Positions 9,541-20,716 of a DNA stretch of 64,000 bases are shown piece after piece. Positions within the stretch are counted from its first letter, which is position 1. The number at the start of each line of letters is the position of its first letter. The notes below the pieces were generated by a model, which searched no databases, was not told the origin of the DNA, and saw nothing but the letters and a program-made list of their open reading frames with translations. Made by a program: the position numbers and the translations under genes. The DNA lies in assembly GCF_022695985.1 (NCBI RefSeq), contig NZ_JAAPBF010000007.1, forward strand, positions 21,104 to 85,103. Reading direction: 5' to 3'. The stretch comes from Streptomyces sp. NP-1717. Its GTDB lineage: Bacteria; Actinomycetota; Actinomycetes; Streptomycetales; Streptomycetaceae.

Positions 9541-10010
9541 GACTTCCTCCTCTCCACACTGGCGTGACCTCACAACAACAGGCCGCGACGCATCCGGCTG
9601 CTGCGTTTTCAGCGTGGGATCCGAGGAGCCGCGCCCCGCGCCGTTTGGGGTGGCCGGCTCGTGGCCTCCGGAGAGGGCGCCGAGACGGGGCCGTACCCCG
9701 AAGAACCGCGCGCCGCGCCCTGAAGCGGCAACTGAACTTCCAGTGTCGGCTCCTCGTCCCCCCTGCGCATTCCGGGAGCCCTGCCCAGATCCCCGGAGCG
9801 TCGCGACCGCCCTCGTGCGGAGGACGGTTGTTGGTTCCCGGGCCAAGATGCCCCTTGCCGGCCGCTGAACGGCACACCGGCTCTTCCGGTCTCGCACTCG
9901 CCATAGGCCATACGGATGCGGGAGGGGTCTTCCTCGATCAGCCATCGTCTGCGCCGGGTAGTGCTGAGTGGGCCAGAGCGGGCCGTACAGATCCCGAAGA
10001 GAGAACGGCT
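9541..10010. other. Divergent intergenic region between PFK and DyP genes
   Basis: 470 bp separating the two divergent starts. Both strands have open frames that extend the neighbouring genes upstream, but their translations are Arg/Pro/Gly-rich and motif-free, so I treat the region as non-coding and promoter-bearing. A weak palindrome-like GGGCATCTTGGCCC (minus strand, near 9845) is not close enough to known dormancy-regulator boxes to call. No other structure seen. Confidence 0.5.
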
Positions 10011-11237
10011 ATGACGGAAAGTGACCAGCGCCGGGAAGGCTGTCCCGGCCGGCGTGTCGTCGTGAAGGGAGCCGCGAGTGTCGTCGGGGCTGCGGGGCTG
10101 ACCGGCACGATGGCGGTGGGCGCTGCTTCCGGCACGCCGGCGGTCGGCTCGGACGCGGGGCGGGTGCCGTTCCACGGTGCGCACCAAGCGGGGATCCTCA
10201 CCCGGCAGCAGCGGTTCGGCGGGTTCGTAGCCTTCGACGTGCTCGCGCACGACCGCGCCGGGCTGACGGCGCTTCTCAAGAAGCTGACCGCGCGGTGCCG
10301 CACCCTGACGGCGGGTGTCACGCCGCAGGACCCGGACGTGGCCGCATTGCGGGACCCGGAGGACCAGCTGACCATCACCGTCGGGGTGGGGGCCTCACTG
10401 TTCGACGGGCGGTACGGGCTGGCGGGGGCGCTGCCGCCCGGACTCGCCTTGATGCCGGAGTTCCGGGGGGACCGGCTCGATCCGGGAAGCTGCCACGGCG
10501 ATCTCTCGGTGCAGGTCTGCGCCCAGCACCCGGACGCCGTCCTCCATGTCGTACGGGACCTTGCCCGGGAGACCTCGGGACTGCTGCGGACCAGGTGGCG
10601 GGCCAACGGCTTCCTCAACCCGCCGCGCCCCGAGGGCGCCCCGCGGTCGTTCGTCGGCTTCAAGGACGGCACCGCGCACCCGGACACGGCCTCGGCGCGG
10701 GAGATGAACCGGCTGGTCTGGGTCGGGCCGGAAGGGCCGGGCTGGGCTCGTGGCGGGAGCTACCAGGTTCTCCGCACCATCCGGCTGCGGGCCGAGGCGT
10801 GGGACCGGGTCCCCCTCGGCGAGCAGGAACGAATCTTCGGGCGACGCAAGTCGACCGGAGCGCCGCTCGACGGACGCAAAGAGAGCGACCTGCCCGACTA
10901 CGGGCGGGACCCGCAGGGGCGGGTCACACCGCTGGACTCCCACATCCGCCGGGCCAATCCGCGCACCCCCGGGAGCGAGGACTCGGTCCTGCTGCGCCGG
11001 AGCTACAACATCGACCGGGGCCTCGCACCCGACGGGACGCTGGATGTGGGTCTGATCTTCTGCTGCTACCAGCGGGACATCAAGCGGCAGTTCGCGACCG
11101 TGCAGAAGAGACTGGAGGGCGAGCGGTTCGCCGACTTCAGCACCACGACGGGCGGTGGCTACTTCCTCGCGCTGCCGGGGGTGGCCGACGCCTCGGACTG
11201 GTACGGCTCAGCCCTGCTCGGCTCGGCTCGGGAGTGA
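10011..11237 (+). CDS. DyP-type heme peroxidase with twin-arginine signal
   Basis: 408-aa dye-decolourising peroxidase. The N-terminus has GRRVVVKGAA followed by a hydrophobic stretch and ASG, a Tat-type signal, so the folded heme protein should be exported. Catalytic features are VGFKDGTAHPD (GxxDG motif with distal Asp) and DSHIRRANPRTP (proximal heme His). Start ATG 10011 follows GAAGAGAGAACGGCT; the longer frame from 9564 lacks support. It resembles EfeB, but no efeU or efeO lies beside it, so a stand-alone role in peroxide use or heme/iron handling is more likely. The upstream neighbours are redox-stress genes. Confidence 0.93.
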   Translation: MTESDQRREGCPGRRVVVKGAASVVGAAGLTGTMAVGAASGTPAVGSDAGRVPFHGAHQAGILTRQQRFGGFVAFDVLAHDRAGLTALLKKLTARCRTLTAGVTPQDPDVAALRDPEDQLTITVGVGASLFDGRYGLAGALPPGLALMPEFRGDRLDPGSCHGDLSVQVCAQHPDAVLHVVRDLARETSGLLRTRWRANGFLNPPRPEGAPRSFVGFKDGTAHPDTASAREMNRLVWVGPEGPGWARGGSYQVLRTIRLRAEAWDRVPLGEQERIFGRRKSTGAPLDGRKESDLPDYGRDPQGRVTPLDSHIRRANPRTPGSEDSVLLRRSYNIDRGLAPDGTLDVGLIFCCYQRDIKRQFATVQKRLEGERFADFSTTTGGGYFLALPGVADASDWYGSALLGSARE

Positions 11238-11327
11238 CATCGAACGGCAAGCCGATCTGAGACGCGTCGCGGTCCGTGCGGCCCGATGCGGTGCTGAAGG
11301 CACGGACGGGCCCACTACTCTGCACAC

Positions 11328-13019
11328 ATGGTCGAAGGCCAGAGCGGTGAAGTCATAGACGGACGCTTCGAGTTGGTGGAGCGGCTGGGCAGCGGCGGCA
11401 TGGGCACCGTGTGGCGGGCCCGTGATCTGGTGCTGCACCGCGAGGTCGCCGTCAAGCAGGTCACCCCACCGGCTCCGGATCTCGCTCCCGGGGGCGCCGG
11501 GGCCTCCGGAGTGCTGCGCGAACGCGTGCTGCGTGAGGCCCGCGCACTGGCCCGGATCAGCAACCCGCACGTAGTGACCGTCCATCATGTCGTGGAGGAC
11601 GGCGAAAGCTCCTTCCCCTGGCTCGTGATGGAGCTGGTGCCGGGCGGCAGCCTGGCTGATCGCCTGGACCAGGGGACGCGGATGGAGCCGCGGGAAGGCG
11701 CTCGTATCGGCCGACAGGTGCTGGCCGCGCTGCGCACCGCACACGCCGCCGGTATCTGCCACTGCGACGTGAAACCCGCCAACGTGCTGCTGCGCCCGGA
11801 CGGCACCGCGGTACTCACCGATTTCGGCATCGCGGCCCTCCAGCGGACCGACCCGGCCCTCGCCACGGGCGCGTCCGCGGCGCTGACCGCGACCGGTGAG
11901 CTGATCGGTACGCCCGAGTACATCGCACCCGAACGCATCAGAGGCAAGGACGACGATCCCGCCTCGGACCTCTGGTCGCTGGGCATCACCCTGTACGTCT
12001 GCATGGAGGGCCACAGCCCCATGCGACGGCCGACCGCGCTTGCCACCATGGCGGCCGTCCTTGACGGCGAGATACCACCGCCCGTCCGGGCCGGGGCCCT
12101 GGCCTCCGTGCTGAGGGAACTCCTCGTCGTCGATCCGGCGCAGCGGCCCTCGGCCGAACGGCTCGACGCGATGCTGGCTGCCGTCGCGGAGGGCACGGGA
12201 CCGACCGTGCGGCTCCCGCAGGCCGGTCCACCCGCCCCGACCGTCAGGGCCACCGCCCCGGCGCCCGAACCCGACACCCCGTCTGCCGCACCACCCTCTT
12301 CGTCGCCCTCCCCTTCGCCGCCGCTCCGGCGCCGGCGGACCTGGCTGACCGCCGGCTCGGCGGTGTTGGCGGTGGCAGTGACGGCAACGGCGGTCTACCT
12401 CGTCAACGGCCCGTTTGACGACGCGGAAGGTTCGGCGGACCCGAGCAGCGGCAGCGCCCCACCGAACAGACTCGGTCTCTGGGAACCCGGAACCCTCAAG
12501 GTCGCGGTGAACGACGGCACGGTACCCCCGTCCGACGGCGACACCCCCACCATCGGCCCCGATCTGGCGCGCGCACTCGGCGATGAACTCGGCCTGAAGG
12601 TGGAGCTTTTCGACGTCGACGGCCCGAGCGACATGGTCAGCGGCCTCCTGAACCGGGAGAACGAGTACGACTTGCACCCAGGTCCACCCTCGGAAACTTT
12701 CGACGTGCTCATGCCGGGCACCCCGGACGACTTCGGCCGCGGGGAGGAGCGGGACATGGCCCTCATTCACTACCTCGACATCGGATACGCCGTCGTCGCC
12801 CCGTGGGAGACCGCTCAGGACATCCGGTCGAAGGCCGACCTCACCGATGACATCCCGCTGGGCATGGCCGTGGACCGCTCGGACACTGCCCTGCGCGACG
12901 CGCTGATGAAGGCCTTGGACAAGCTGATCACCAACGGTGAGTACGCAGACATCCTCAAGGCCCAGGGCCTGGAGCACGGCGCCGTCACCAAAGCCGGGAT
13001 GGTCCGTCACGGCTTCTGA
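11328..13019 (+). CDS. Transmembrane Ser/Thr kinase with extracellular solute-binding-protein-like sensor
   Basis: 563 aa. Residues about 12-270 are a Hanks-type kinase: GSGGMGTVW loop, VAVKQV lysine, HCDVKPANVLL catalytic loop (Cys replaces Arg of HRD), DFGIA. A Pro/Ala/Ser-rich juxtamembrane stretch leads to one membrane helix (about 340-360). The remaining ~190 aa outside look like a type-3 periplasmic solute-binding domain (GTLKVAVNDGT, IGPDLARALGDELGLKVE, DALMKALDKLITNGEYADI), shorter than the usual ~220 aa. Amino-acid or similar ligand sensing is inferred; PASTA repeats are absent. It converges with the next kinase, separated by only 40 bp. Confidence 0.88.
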   Translation: MVEGQSGEVIDGRFELVERLGSGGMGTVWRARDLVLHREVAVKQVTPPAPDLAPGGAGASGVLRERVLREARALARISNPHVVTVHHVVEDGESSFPWLVMELVPGGSLADRLDQGTRMEPREGARIGRQVLAALRTAHAAGICHCDVKPANVLLRPDGTAVLTDFGIAALQRTDPALATGASAALTATGELIGTPEYIAPERIRGKDDDPASDLWSLGITLYVCMEGHSPMRRPTALATMAAVLDGEIPPPVRAGALASVLRELLVVDPAQRPSAERLDAMLAAVAEGTGPTVRLPQAGPPAPTVRATAPAPEPDTPSAAPPSSSPSPSPPLRRRRTWLTAGSAVLAVAVTATAVYLVNGPFDDAEGSADPSSGSAPPNRLGLWEPGTLKVAVNDGTVPPSDGDTPTIGPDLARALGDELGLKVELFDVDGPSDMVSGLLNRENEYDLHPGPPSETFDVLMPGTPDDFGRGEERDMALIHYLDIGYAVVAPWETAQDIRSKADLTDDIPLGMAVDRSDTALRDALMKALDKLITNGEYADILKAQGLEHGAVTKAGMVRHGF

Positions 13020-13021
13020 GC

Positions 13022-13056
13022 GGCACCGCCGTGCCGACGTCCAGGGGTTCCTGGAC
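13022..13056. terminator. Two short hairpins between convergent kinase genes
   Basis: GGCAC/GTGCC (13022-13035, 4-nt loop) and GTCCAGG/CCTGGAC (13039-13056, loop GGTT) lie in the 40-bp gap between convergent genes. Without a T-run they are candidate terminators only. Confidence 0.45.
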
Positions 13057-13059
13057 AAG

Positions 13060-15195
13060 TTACGCCGGGCTGTCCCTGATGGCGGTTTCCAAGGCGTACA
13101 CGTTGTGGTCCGAGCTGCTGACGTGCACGACCCCGTCGGCCACCGCGGGCGACGATCGGACCTTGCCGCCGGTGGCGTAGCTCCAGTTCTTGCTGCCGTC
13201 GGCCGCGTCCAGGGCGTACACGCTCTGGTCCGAGCTGCCGACGTACACGACTCCGTCGGCCACGGTCGGCCTCCCTTCGACCCTGTCGCCGGTGCCGAAC
13301 GCCCATTTCTTGTTGCCGGTCGCCGCGTCCAGGGCGTACACCCTCTTGCTGTTGCTACCGACGTACACGACCTCGTCGGCCACAGTCGGCGACGACCTGA
13401 CCCAGTCGAAGGTGCTGAAGTCCCACTTCCTGTTGCCGGTCGCGGCGTCCAGGGCGTACACCCTCTTGCTGCTGCCGATGTACACCACCCCGTCGACCAC
13501 CCTTGGCGACGTGAAGCCCCAGTCCTCCGGCTCGTTGCTCCACACATTCTTGTTGCGGAAGCCCCAGTCGCTCGCGCCGACTGCCCACGCCTCCGCCCCG
13601 GTGGCCGCGTCCAGGGCGGACATCGACTTGTAGCCCGCGATGTACACCACCCCGTCGACCACCGCCGGTGGCTTGAGGCCGGAATCGCGGGAGACCGCCC
13701 ACCTCTTCTTCCCCGTTGCCGCGTCCAGCGAGGTCACGGTGGAGCTGCCGCCGATGTACACGGCCCCGTCGGCCACGGTCGGAGCCGGTTCGAGCTTGTC
13801 GGCGGTGGGGTAGTGCCACTTCCTCTCCCCGGTGGCGGCATCCAGGGCGTACACCCGCCCGTCGCTGCTGCCGACATACACCACCCCGTCGAGCACCGCC
13901 GGAGCCGTCTCGACCCTGTCGGCAGTGGGGTAGTGCCACTTCTCCTCCCCGGTGGCGGCATCCAGGGCGTACACCCGCCCGTCGCTGCTGCCGACATACA
14001 CCACCCCGTCAGCCACCGTGGGCGACGATGTGACCGCGCCGCCGACGCCGTGCCGCCACCGGAGACGCGGATCGGAAGTGTCCGCACCGGACGTGTCCCG
14101 GTCGTCGAACAGGTTGGCCGCGGCGACGACACCCGTAGCGACGGCAGCGGCGCCACCGGCACCGATACCGAGCCGCAAGGCGGTACGACGGCTGATGCGG
14201 CGGCCCGGCGGCGGTGTGCCCGCGGCCGGTCGCGGCACAGGTGCCGGTTCCTGCGTTCGGGCTGTACCTGGGCCGGCAGCGGCGAAGGGGGTGGTGGCTG
14301 TCTCCGTGTCCGCGTCGGACACATGTGATCCGGCACCGGGAGCGGTGGCCGAGGCGGAGGCGGAGGAAGACAGTTCACGAAGGCGTTCGCAGACCTCGCC
14401 CGCTGACGAGGGGCGGTCGTCGGGATCCTTGGCAAGGAGCGCCATGACCAGATCGTCCAGGGCGGCGGGGACACCCGGTCGGGCCCGGCCCGGCGGCTCG
14501 GGGGCCGTGTACAGGTGCGCGGCCATCATCGCGACCGCTTCCGCGGACTGGAAAGGGGTGCTTCCGGTGAGAAGCTCGTGGAGCACGCAACCCAGGGAGT
14601 ACAGGTCGGAGCGGGGATCGGCAGGGTGATCACCGAAGCGCTCGGGGGGCATGTAGGCGAGTGTGCCGATCACTTTGCTCGACTTGTGCGTGGCCGCGAT
14701 GTACCGGGCGATGCCGAAGTCGAGGATTTTGATGTGATCGTCCGGGGTGGCCATGAGGTTCGCCGGTTTCAGGTCCCGGTGCACGACTCCGGCCGTATGG
14801 GCGGCCTGGAGCGCCGCGGCCGTCTGTGCCGTCCAGTCCACGGCAGTGGGTATCTGTGCCGCGCCGTCCTCACGGAGTACCGTGTCCAGGCCCCGTCCGG
14901 TGACGAACTCCATCACCAGGTAGAGGGTGCCGTCGTCAGGGTCCTGCCCCAGGTCGAAGACCGTCACCACGCCCGTGTGGCTCAGGCCGCCGGCGGTTCG
15001 AGCCTCGCGGAAGAACAGTTCCGCGCCGGACGCGTCCCGTCTGTCGTGCGGCAGCAGCTTGACCGCGACTCGGCGTTCGATCAGACGGTCGCGCCCCTCC
15101 CAGACCTCCCCCATACCGCCCCGGCCAACGAAATCGACCAACTCGTAACGGCCGCCCACAACCCGCAAAGCCACCCACCCCTGTCCGGACGCCAC
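13060..15195 (-). CDS. Ser/Thr kinase with C-terminal PQQ-like beta-propeller
   Basis: 711 aa. Kinase domain about residues 14-275: GRGGMGEVWEG, VAVKLL, HRDLKPANLM, DFGIARY. Then a Ser/Ala-rich linker, RRISRRTALRLG (a twin-arginine-like string) and a hydrophobic helix at about 335-358, followed by a PQQ-type propeller from about 378 to the end. Seven full blades with ALDAATGxxxW are seen plus an incomplete eighth (YALETAI). The propeller should lie outside the cell and bind a ligand or wall component. Two blades are nearly identical in DNA. Start GTG 15195 is uncertain; an internal GTG closer to VVGGRYELVDF is possible. Confidence 0.9.
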   Translation of the reverse strand: MASGQGWVALRVVGGRYELVDFVGRGGMGEVWEGRDRLIERRVAVKLLPHDRRDASGAELFFREARTAGGLSHTGVVTVFDLGQDPDDGTLYLVMEFVTGRGLDTVLREDGAAQIPTAVDWTAQTAAALQAAHTAGVVHRDLKPANLMATPDDHIKILDFGIARYIAATHKSSKVIGTLAYMPPERFGDHPADPRSDLYSLGCVLHELLTGSTPFQSAEAVAMMAAHLYTAPEPPGRARPGVPAALDDLVMALLAKDPDDRPSSAGEVCERLRELSSSASASATAPGAGSHVSDADTETATTPFAAAGPGTARTQEPAPVPRPAAGTPPPGRRISRRTALRLGIGAGGAAAVATGVVAAANLFDDRDTSGADTSDPRLRWRHGVGGAVTSSPTVADGVVYVGSSDGRVYALDAATGEEKWHYPTADRVETAPAVLDGVVYVGSSDGRVYALDAATGERKWHYPTADKLEPAPTVADGAVYIGGSSTVTSLDAATGKKRWAVSRDSGLKPPAVVDGVVYIAGYKSMSALDAATGAEAWAVGASDWGFRNKNVWSNEPEDWGFTSPRVVDGVVYIGSSKRVYALDAATGNRKWDFSTFDWVRSSPTVADEVVYVGSNSKRVYALDAATGNKKWAFGTGDRVEGRPTVADGVVYVGSSDQSVYALDAADGSKNWSYATGGKVRSSPAVADGVVHVSSSDHNVYALETAIRDSPA
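13801..14010. repeat. Tandem 120-bp DNA repeat within the propeller-kinase gene
   Basis: Positions 13801-13890 and 13921-14010 differ at only three bases, with a 120-bp period (40 codons, one propeller blade). The other blades are clearly more diverged, so this pair looks like a recent duplication or gene conversion of one blade. Confidence 0.85.
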
Positions 15196-15246
15196 GCGTC
15201 ACACCCGACCCGCTCCTGCGGAACCGCATCGACGATCCCACACCCA

Positions 15247-15408
15247 CTACCTGCGCACCGGCAGTTGCCCGACGACCAGCCGGAAGACCGCGCGGGGCCG
15301 GTCCTCGGTCAGCGTCCGCGGGTGGGCACCGGGCACGGTCGGGTGGCCGTGGCTCATGCGTCTCGGGGCGAACCGGCTCACCTTCAGCGGGATGTGCCGG
15401 ACACGGCC
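15247..15408 (-). pseudogene. Coding-like remnant or tiny gene, unrecognised
   Basis: About 53 codons ending at TAG 15247-15249 have nearly all G/C at third positions and balanced second positions, as in real genes of this genome. The reading includes VRHIPLKVSRFAPRR and ends FRLVVGQLPVRR. No start with a ribosome site is visible apart from a poor ATG (MSHGHPTVPGAHP, near 15357). The MITE begins directly upstream at 15409. It may be the 3' end of a gene lost or separated by the insertion, or a small ORF. Function unknown. Confidence 0.4.
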
Positions 15409-15590
15409 TGGGGGGTGTCCGCGAAGTGGCGCCGTCCGCCCGTAGGGCGGGGCCCGCGGCGGCTGGTGCGGTGCATCGCAAGGCGGAGGACCGGCGTTGT
15501 GGATGGATCTGCCGTACTCGGCCGGGTCCGACAACGCGGCGAGGTGCCGTGCCAGGCGCTGCGGGCCAGGCGGGACTTCGCGGACACCCC

Positions 15591-15593
<3 letters not shown>
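15409..15593. mobile_element. MITE-like element, copy A
   Basis: 185-bp non-coding element. Its right end ACTTCGCGGACACCCCCTA (15575-15593) is the inverse of its left end (15409-15427) with one mismatch. Interior blocks shared with copy B at 54104 include GCAAGGCGGAGGA, TCCGACAACGC and CCAGGCGGGACTT. Subterminal arms also pair, so the whole unit can fold into a long hairpin. The outermost bases are TG and TA, consistent with a TA target duplication with one mutation. It carries no transposase. The right-hand TA forms part of the TAG stop of the TPR kinase gene. Confidence 0.75.
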
Positions 15594-17839
<2,246 letters not shown>

Positions 17840-17858
<19 letters not shown>

Positions 17859-18895
17859 TGCCCGCTGTCGCCCCCGTCGCCTCTCTGCGCCCTCCCCGGC
17901 CCGTCCAGTATGGCCGCCCGTCTGCGGAGTTTGGCAGCCTGTCTCCTGAGTTTGCGTGGGGTTGGGCGGGCGTCGGGCCCGAGTCTGGCCATCGCGCCCC
18001 TGATGTGGCCCGGTGGGATGCGTCTGCGCAGCCGGCCCGGGACGGCGCGCAGGAGTACTCCGGTGAGGACGAGACGGCGGGTCACGCGCCGTGGGCCGGG
18101 GGCTTGTCTGCCGTACAACTCGTGGGCGCAGGCGGGCAGTGAGTCGTACGCGAGGGCGGAGACGTGCCGCCACAGCACGGCGCGGGCCGGGACGAGCAGG
18201 GGGTGTACGGGCGGGCGGCGCAGGAAGTCGTCCACTTCCCGTGCCTCGGGTCCGGCGGCCAGCTCGGGTCCCACCCGTGCGAAGTACGCGGCGAGTTGGG
18301 CTCTGTCGGCGGGCACTCGCGCGGGGTCGAGGCCGACGAGGCGGGCGCCCTCGCGGTGTTCGTCGATGTAGCGGTCGGCCTGCTCGTCGGTGAGCGGGAA
18401 GCCGGAGCGGCGCAGGACGTGCAGGTAGGAGTCGACCTCGGCGCAGTGCACCCAGAGCAACAGGTCCGGTTCGTCGACGCCGTAACGCTCCCCGGTCGCC
18501 GGGTCGGTGACCTTGATGCGGGTGTGGATGCGGCGGACGCGGGCGCCGGCCTTCTCGGCGGCTTCGGTGGTGCCGTAGCTGATGGTGCCGACGAAGTTCG
18601 CGGTTCTCCGCAGCCGTCCCCAGGCGTCCTTCCTGAAGTCGCTGTTCTGGATGACGCCGCGCACGGCGCGCGGGTGCAGGGCCTGGAGGTAGAGCGCCCG
18701 GACGCCGGCGATCCACATCATGGGGTCGCCGTGCATCTGCCAGGTGACGGAGTCGGGGCCGAAGAGGCCGGGGTCCGCGTGAGCACGGGCGTCGGCTGGG
18801 ACGCGGGCGCCGGCCTGGGCCTGGGCGTCGGCTCGGACGTCGGCCTCGGCCCGGGCGTGGGCGTCGGTGCGGGCGTCGCTGTCCCCGTGGCTCAC
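17840..18895 (-). CDS. MpaB/DUF2236-family oxygenase-like protein
   Basis: 351 aa. The family core runs from about residue 45 to 300: GPDSVTWQMHGDPMMW, AGVRALYLQALHPRAV, FVGTISYGTT, VRRIHTRIKV, LLLWVHCAEVDSYL. These contain the conserved Arg/His residues of the MpaB-type heme oxygenase family, such as latex-clearing protein relatives. The first 40 residues are a low-complexity Ala/Asp/Arg run. It overlaps the TPR-kinase start by 19 bp and is probably co-transcribed with it, so the kinase may act on the same process. The oxidised substrate cannot be told from sequence. Confidence 0.85.
18775..18890. repeat. Low-complexity 6-12-bp degenerate repeat
   Basis: GCGTCGG/GGGCGT-type units recur through this stretch, encoding the alternating Asp-Ala-Arg-Ala-His N-terminus of the MpaB-like protein. 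It looks like slippage-driven expansion and is not part of the conserved domain. Confidence 0.6.
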
Positions 18896-19041
18896 CGTGC
18901 CTCACCCCTCCGCCGTCGACCGGACTGCCCAGGTTAGCCTCGCGCCGGCCGTCGCCCGCCGGTGGGCGCGGTGCCGGCTCCCGGCACGGCGCCGGCCGCC
19001 TCGGAGGGCGCGCGGGCGCGAGGCGTTGCAGGATGGGCCGC

Positions 19042-20667
19042 ATGCTGCTGGCCACGCTCGCCCATGTCTCACGGGAGGTCGCCGCGACGTCGGCGCGCTC
19101 CCGCAAGATCGCCCTGCTGGCCGAACTCTTCGGCGCGGCCGAGCCCGCCGACGTACCGGTCGTCATCCCGTGGCTGGCGGGCCGGCTGCCCCAGGGGCGG
19201 ATCGGTGTCGGCAGACAGGCGCTGAAGGACCCCGCGCCGCCGGCGGAGACGGCCACGCTGACCGTCCGCGAGGCGGACGACGTCGTCACCGCTCTCGCCG
19301 CCGTCTCCGGCCCCGGCTCACAGACCGTCCGCAGACGACTCGTCCAGGACCTGCTGGGCGCGGCGACCGAGGAGGAGCAGCGATTCCTGATCGCGCTGCT
19401 GTTCGGTGAGGTGCGCCAGGGCGCGCTGGACGCCGTCGCCGGGGAAGCGCTGGCGCGGGCGACACAGGCTCCGCCCGCCGCCGTACGGCGGGCCGTGATG
19501 CTGGCGGGGTCGCTGCAGAGCGTCGCCGAGCGGCTGCTGGCCGACGGCCCCGGAGCGCTCGCCGAGTTCCGGCTGACGGTGGGCCGCCCCGTACTGCCGA
19601 TGCTCGCGCAGACGGCGGGTGGCGTCACCGAGGCGGTCGGGCGGCTGGCGCCGTGCGGTGTGGAGGAGAAGCTGGACGGGATCAGGGTCCAGGTCCACCG
19701 GAGGGGCGATGTCGTACGGGTCTATACCCGCACCCTCGACGACATCACCGCCCGGCTGCCCGAGGTGACGGCCGCCGCGCTGGCGCTGGACGGTGACCGC
19801 TTCATCCTGGACGGCGAGGTCATCGCCCTGGACGCGGACGGCAGGCCCCACGCCTTCCAGGACGTCGCGGGGCGGGTCGGCTCCCGTACCGACGTCGGCG
19901 CGGCGGCCGCCGCCCTGCCGCTGTCGCCGGTCTTCTTCGACGTGCTCGCCGCCGACGGCGAGGATCTGCTCGACCTGTCGTACGCGGAGCGCCGTACGAC
20001 GCTGGACCGGCTGGTCCCGGAGCCGATGCGGGTCCGGCGGGTGGTGGTGCCCGCGCCGGACGGCGGCGGGGCGGGGGACGGTGACGGGGACACGGCTCCC
20101 GACACGGCGGAGGCGGAGGCGTTCTGGCGCGCGACGCTGGACCGGGGCCACGAGGGCGTCGTGGTCAAGGCGCTCGACACCCCGTACAGCGCGGGCCGGC
20201 GCGGCGCCGGATGGGTGAAGGTCAAACCCGTCCACACCCTGGATCTGGTGGTGCTGGCGGCCGAGTGGGGCCACGGCAGGCGCACCGGTCGGCTGTCCAA
20301 TCTGCATCTGGGGGCCAGACGGCCGGACGGCTCGTTCGTGATGCTGGGAAAGACCTTCAAGGGCCTGACGGACGCCATGCTGGAGTGGCAGACGGCGCGT
20401 CTGCGGGAACTGGCCGTGGCCGACGACGGCTTCACGGTGCGGGTGCGTCCGGAGCTGGTGGTGGAGATCGCCTACGACGGGCTCCAGCGCTCGTCCCGCT
20501 ACCCGGCGGGGGTGACGCTGCGGTTCGCGCGGGTGCTGCGCCACCGCGAGGACAAGCCCGCGTCGCAGGCGGACACGCTGGAGACGGTGCTCGGCGGTCA
20601 CGGCCCGTCCGCTGATCCGGCCGGGAAAACCTTGGACGAAGACGGATCGTCCGAACCCGGGATCTGA
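19042..20667 (+). CDS. ligB: ATP-dependent DNA ligase LigB
   Basis: 541 aa (544 if the ATG at 19033 is used). I prefer 19042 because mycobacterial and streptomycete LigB proteins start MLL followed by SREVAATSARSRKIALLAEL. Domains: N-terminal DNA-binding domain (about 1-190), adenylation domain with catalytic Lys in EEKLDGIRVQVH, motif III FILDGEVIAL, and an OB fold with motif V WVKVKP. It seals nicks with ATP and is accessory to the NAD-dependent replicative LigA. No Ku or polymerase partner adjoins it. A strong hairpin follows its stop. Confidence 0.94.
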   Translation: MLLATLAHVSREVAATSARSRKIALLAELFGAAEPADVPVVIPWLAGRLPQGRIGVGRQALKDPAPPAETATLTVREADDVVTALAAVSGPGSQTVRRRLVQDLLGAATEEEQRFLIALLFGEVRQGALDAVAGEALARATQAPPAAVRRAVMLAGSLQSVAERLLADGPGALAEFRLTVGRPVLPMLAQTAGGVTEAVGRLAPCGVEEKLDGIRVQVHRRGDVVRVYTRTLDDITARLPEVTAAALALDGDRFILDGEVIALDADGRPHAFQDVAGRVGSRTDVGAAAAALPLSPVFFDVLAADGEDLLDLSYAERRTTLDRLVPEPMRVRRVVVPAPDGGGAGDGDGDTAPDTAEAEAFWRATLDRGHEGVVVKALDTPYSAGRRGAGWVKVKPVHTLDLVVLAAEWGHGRRTGRLSNLHLGARRPDGSFVMLGKTFKGLTDAMLEWQTARLRELAVADDGFTVRVRPELVVEIAYDGLQRSSRYPAGVTLRFARVLRHREDKPASQADTLETVLGGHGPSADPAGKTLDEDGSSEPGI

Positions 20668-20670
20668 GGC

Positions 20671-20700
20671 GGCGGGGCGCGCTGGACCGCGCGCCCCGCC
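20671..20700. terminator. Hairpin between convergent ligB and PI-PLC genes
   Basis: A perfect 12-bp GC stem (20671-20682 with 20689-20700) and 6-nt loop TGGACC lie 4 bp after the ligB stop, in a 49-bp convergent gap; a bidirectional terminator is likely. Confidence 0.7.
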
Positions 20701-20716
20701 CCGTCCGCGGCCCCGT

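Noticed and set aside
9838..9856. GGGCATCTTGGCCC as a DosR/OsdR box for the phosphofructokinase gene
   Set aside because: Too few matches to the known consensus and about 300 bp from the start.
10011..11237. EfeUOB iron-uptake operon
   Set aside because: The DyP peroxidase resembles EfeB but no efeU or efeO gene is beside it.
17859..19628. Upstream continuation of the TPR-kinase frame
   Set aside because: It is a GC-driven open frame overlapping the MpaB-like and ligB genes; kinase homology begins at 17858.
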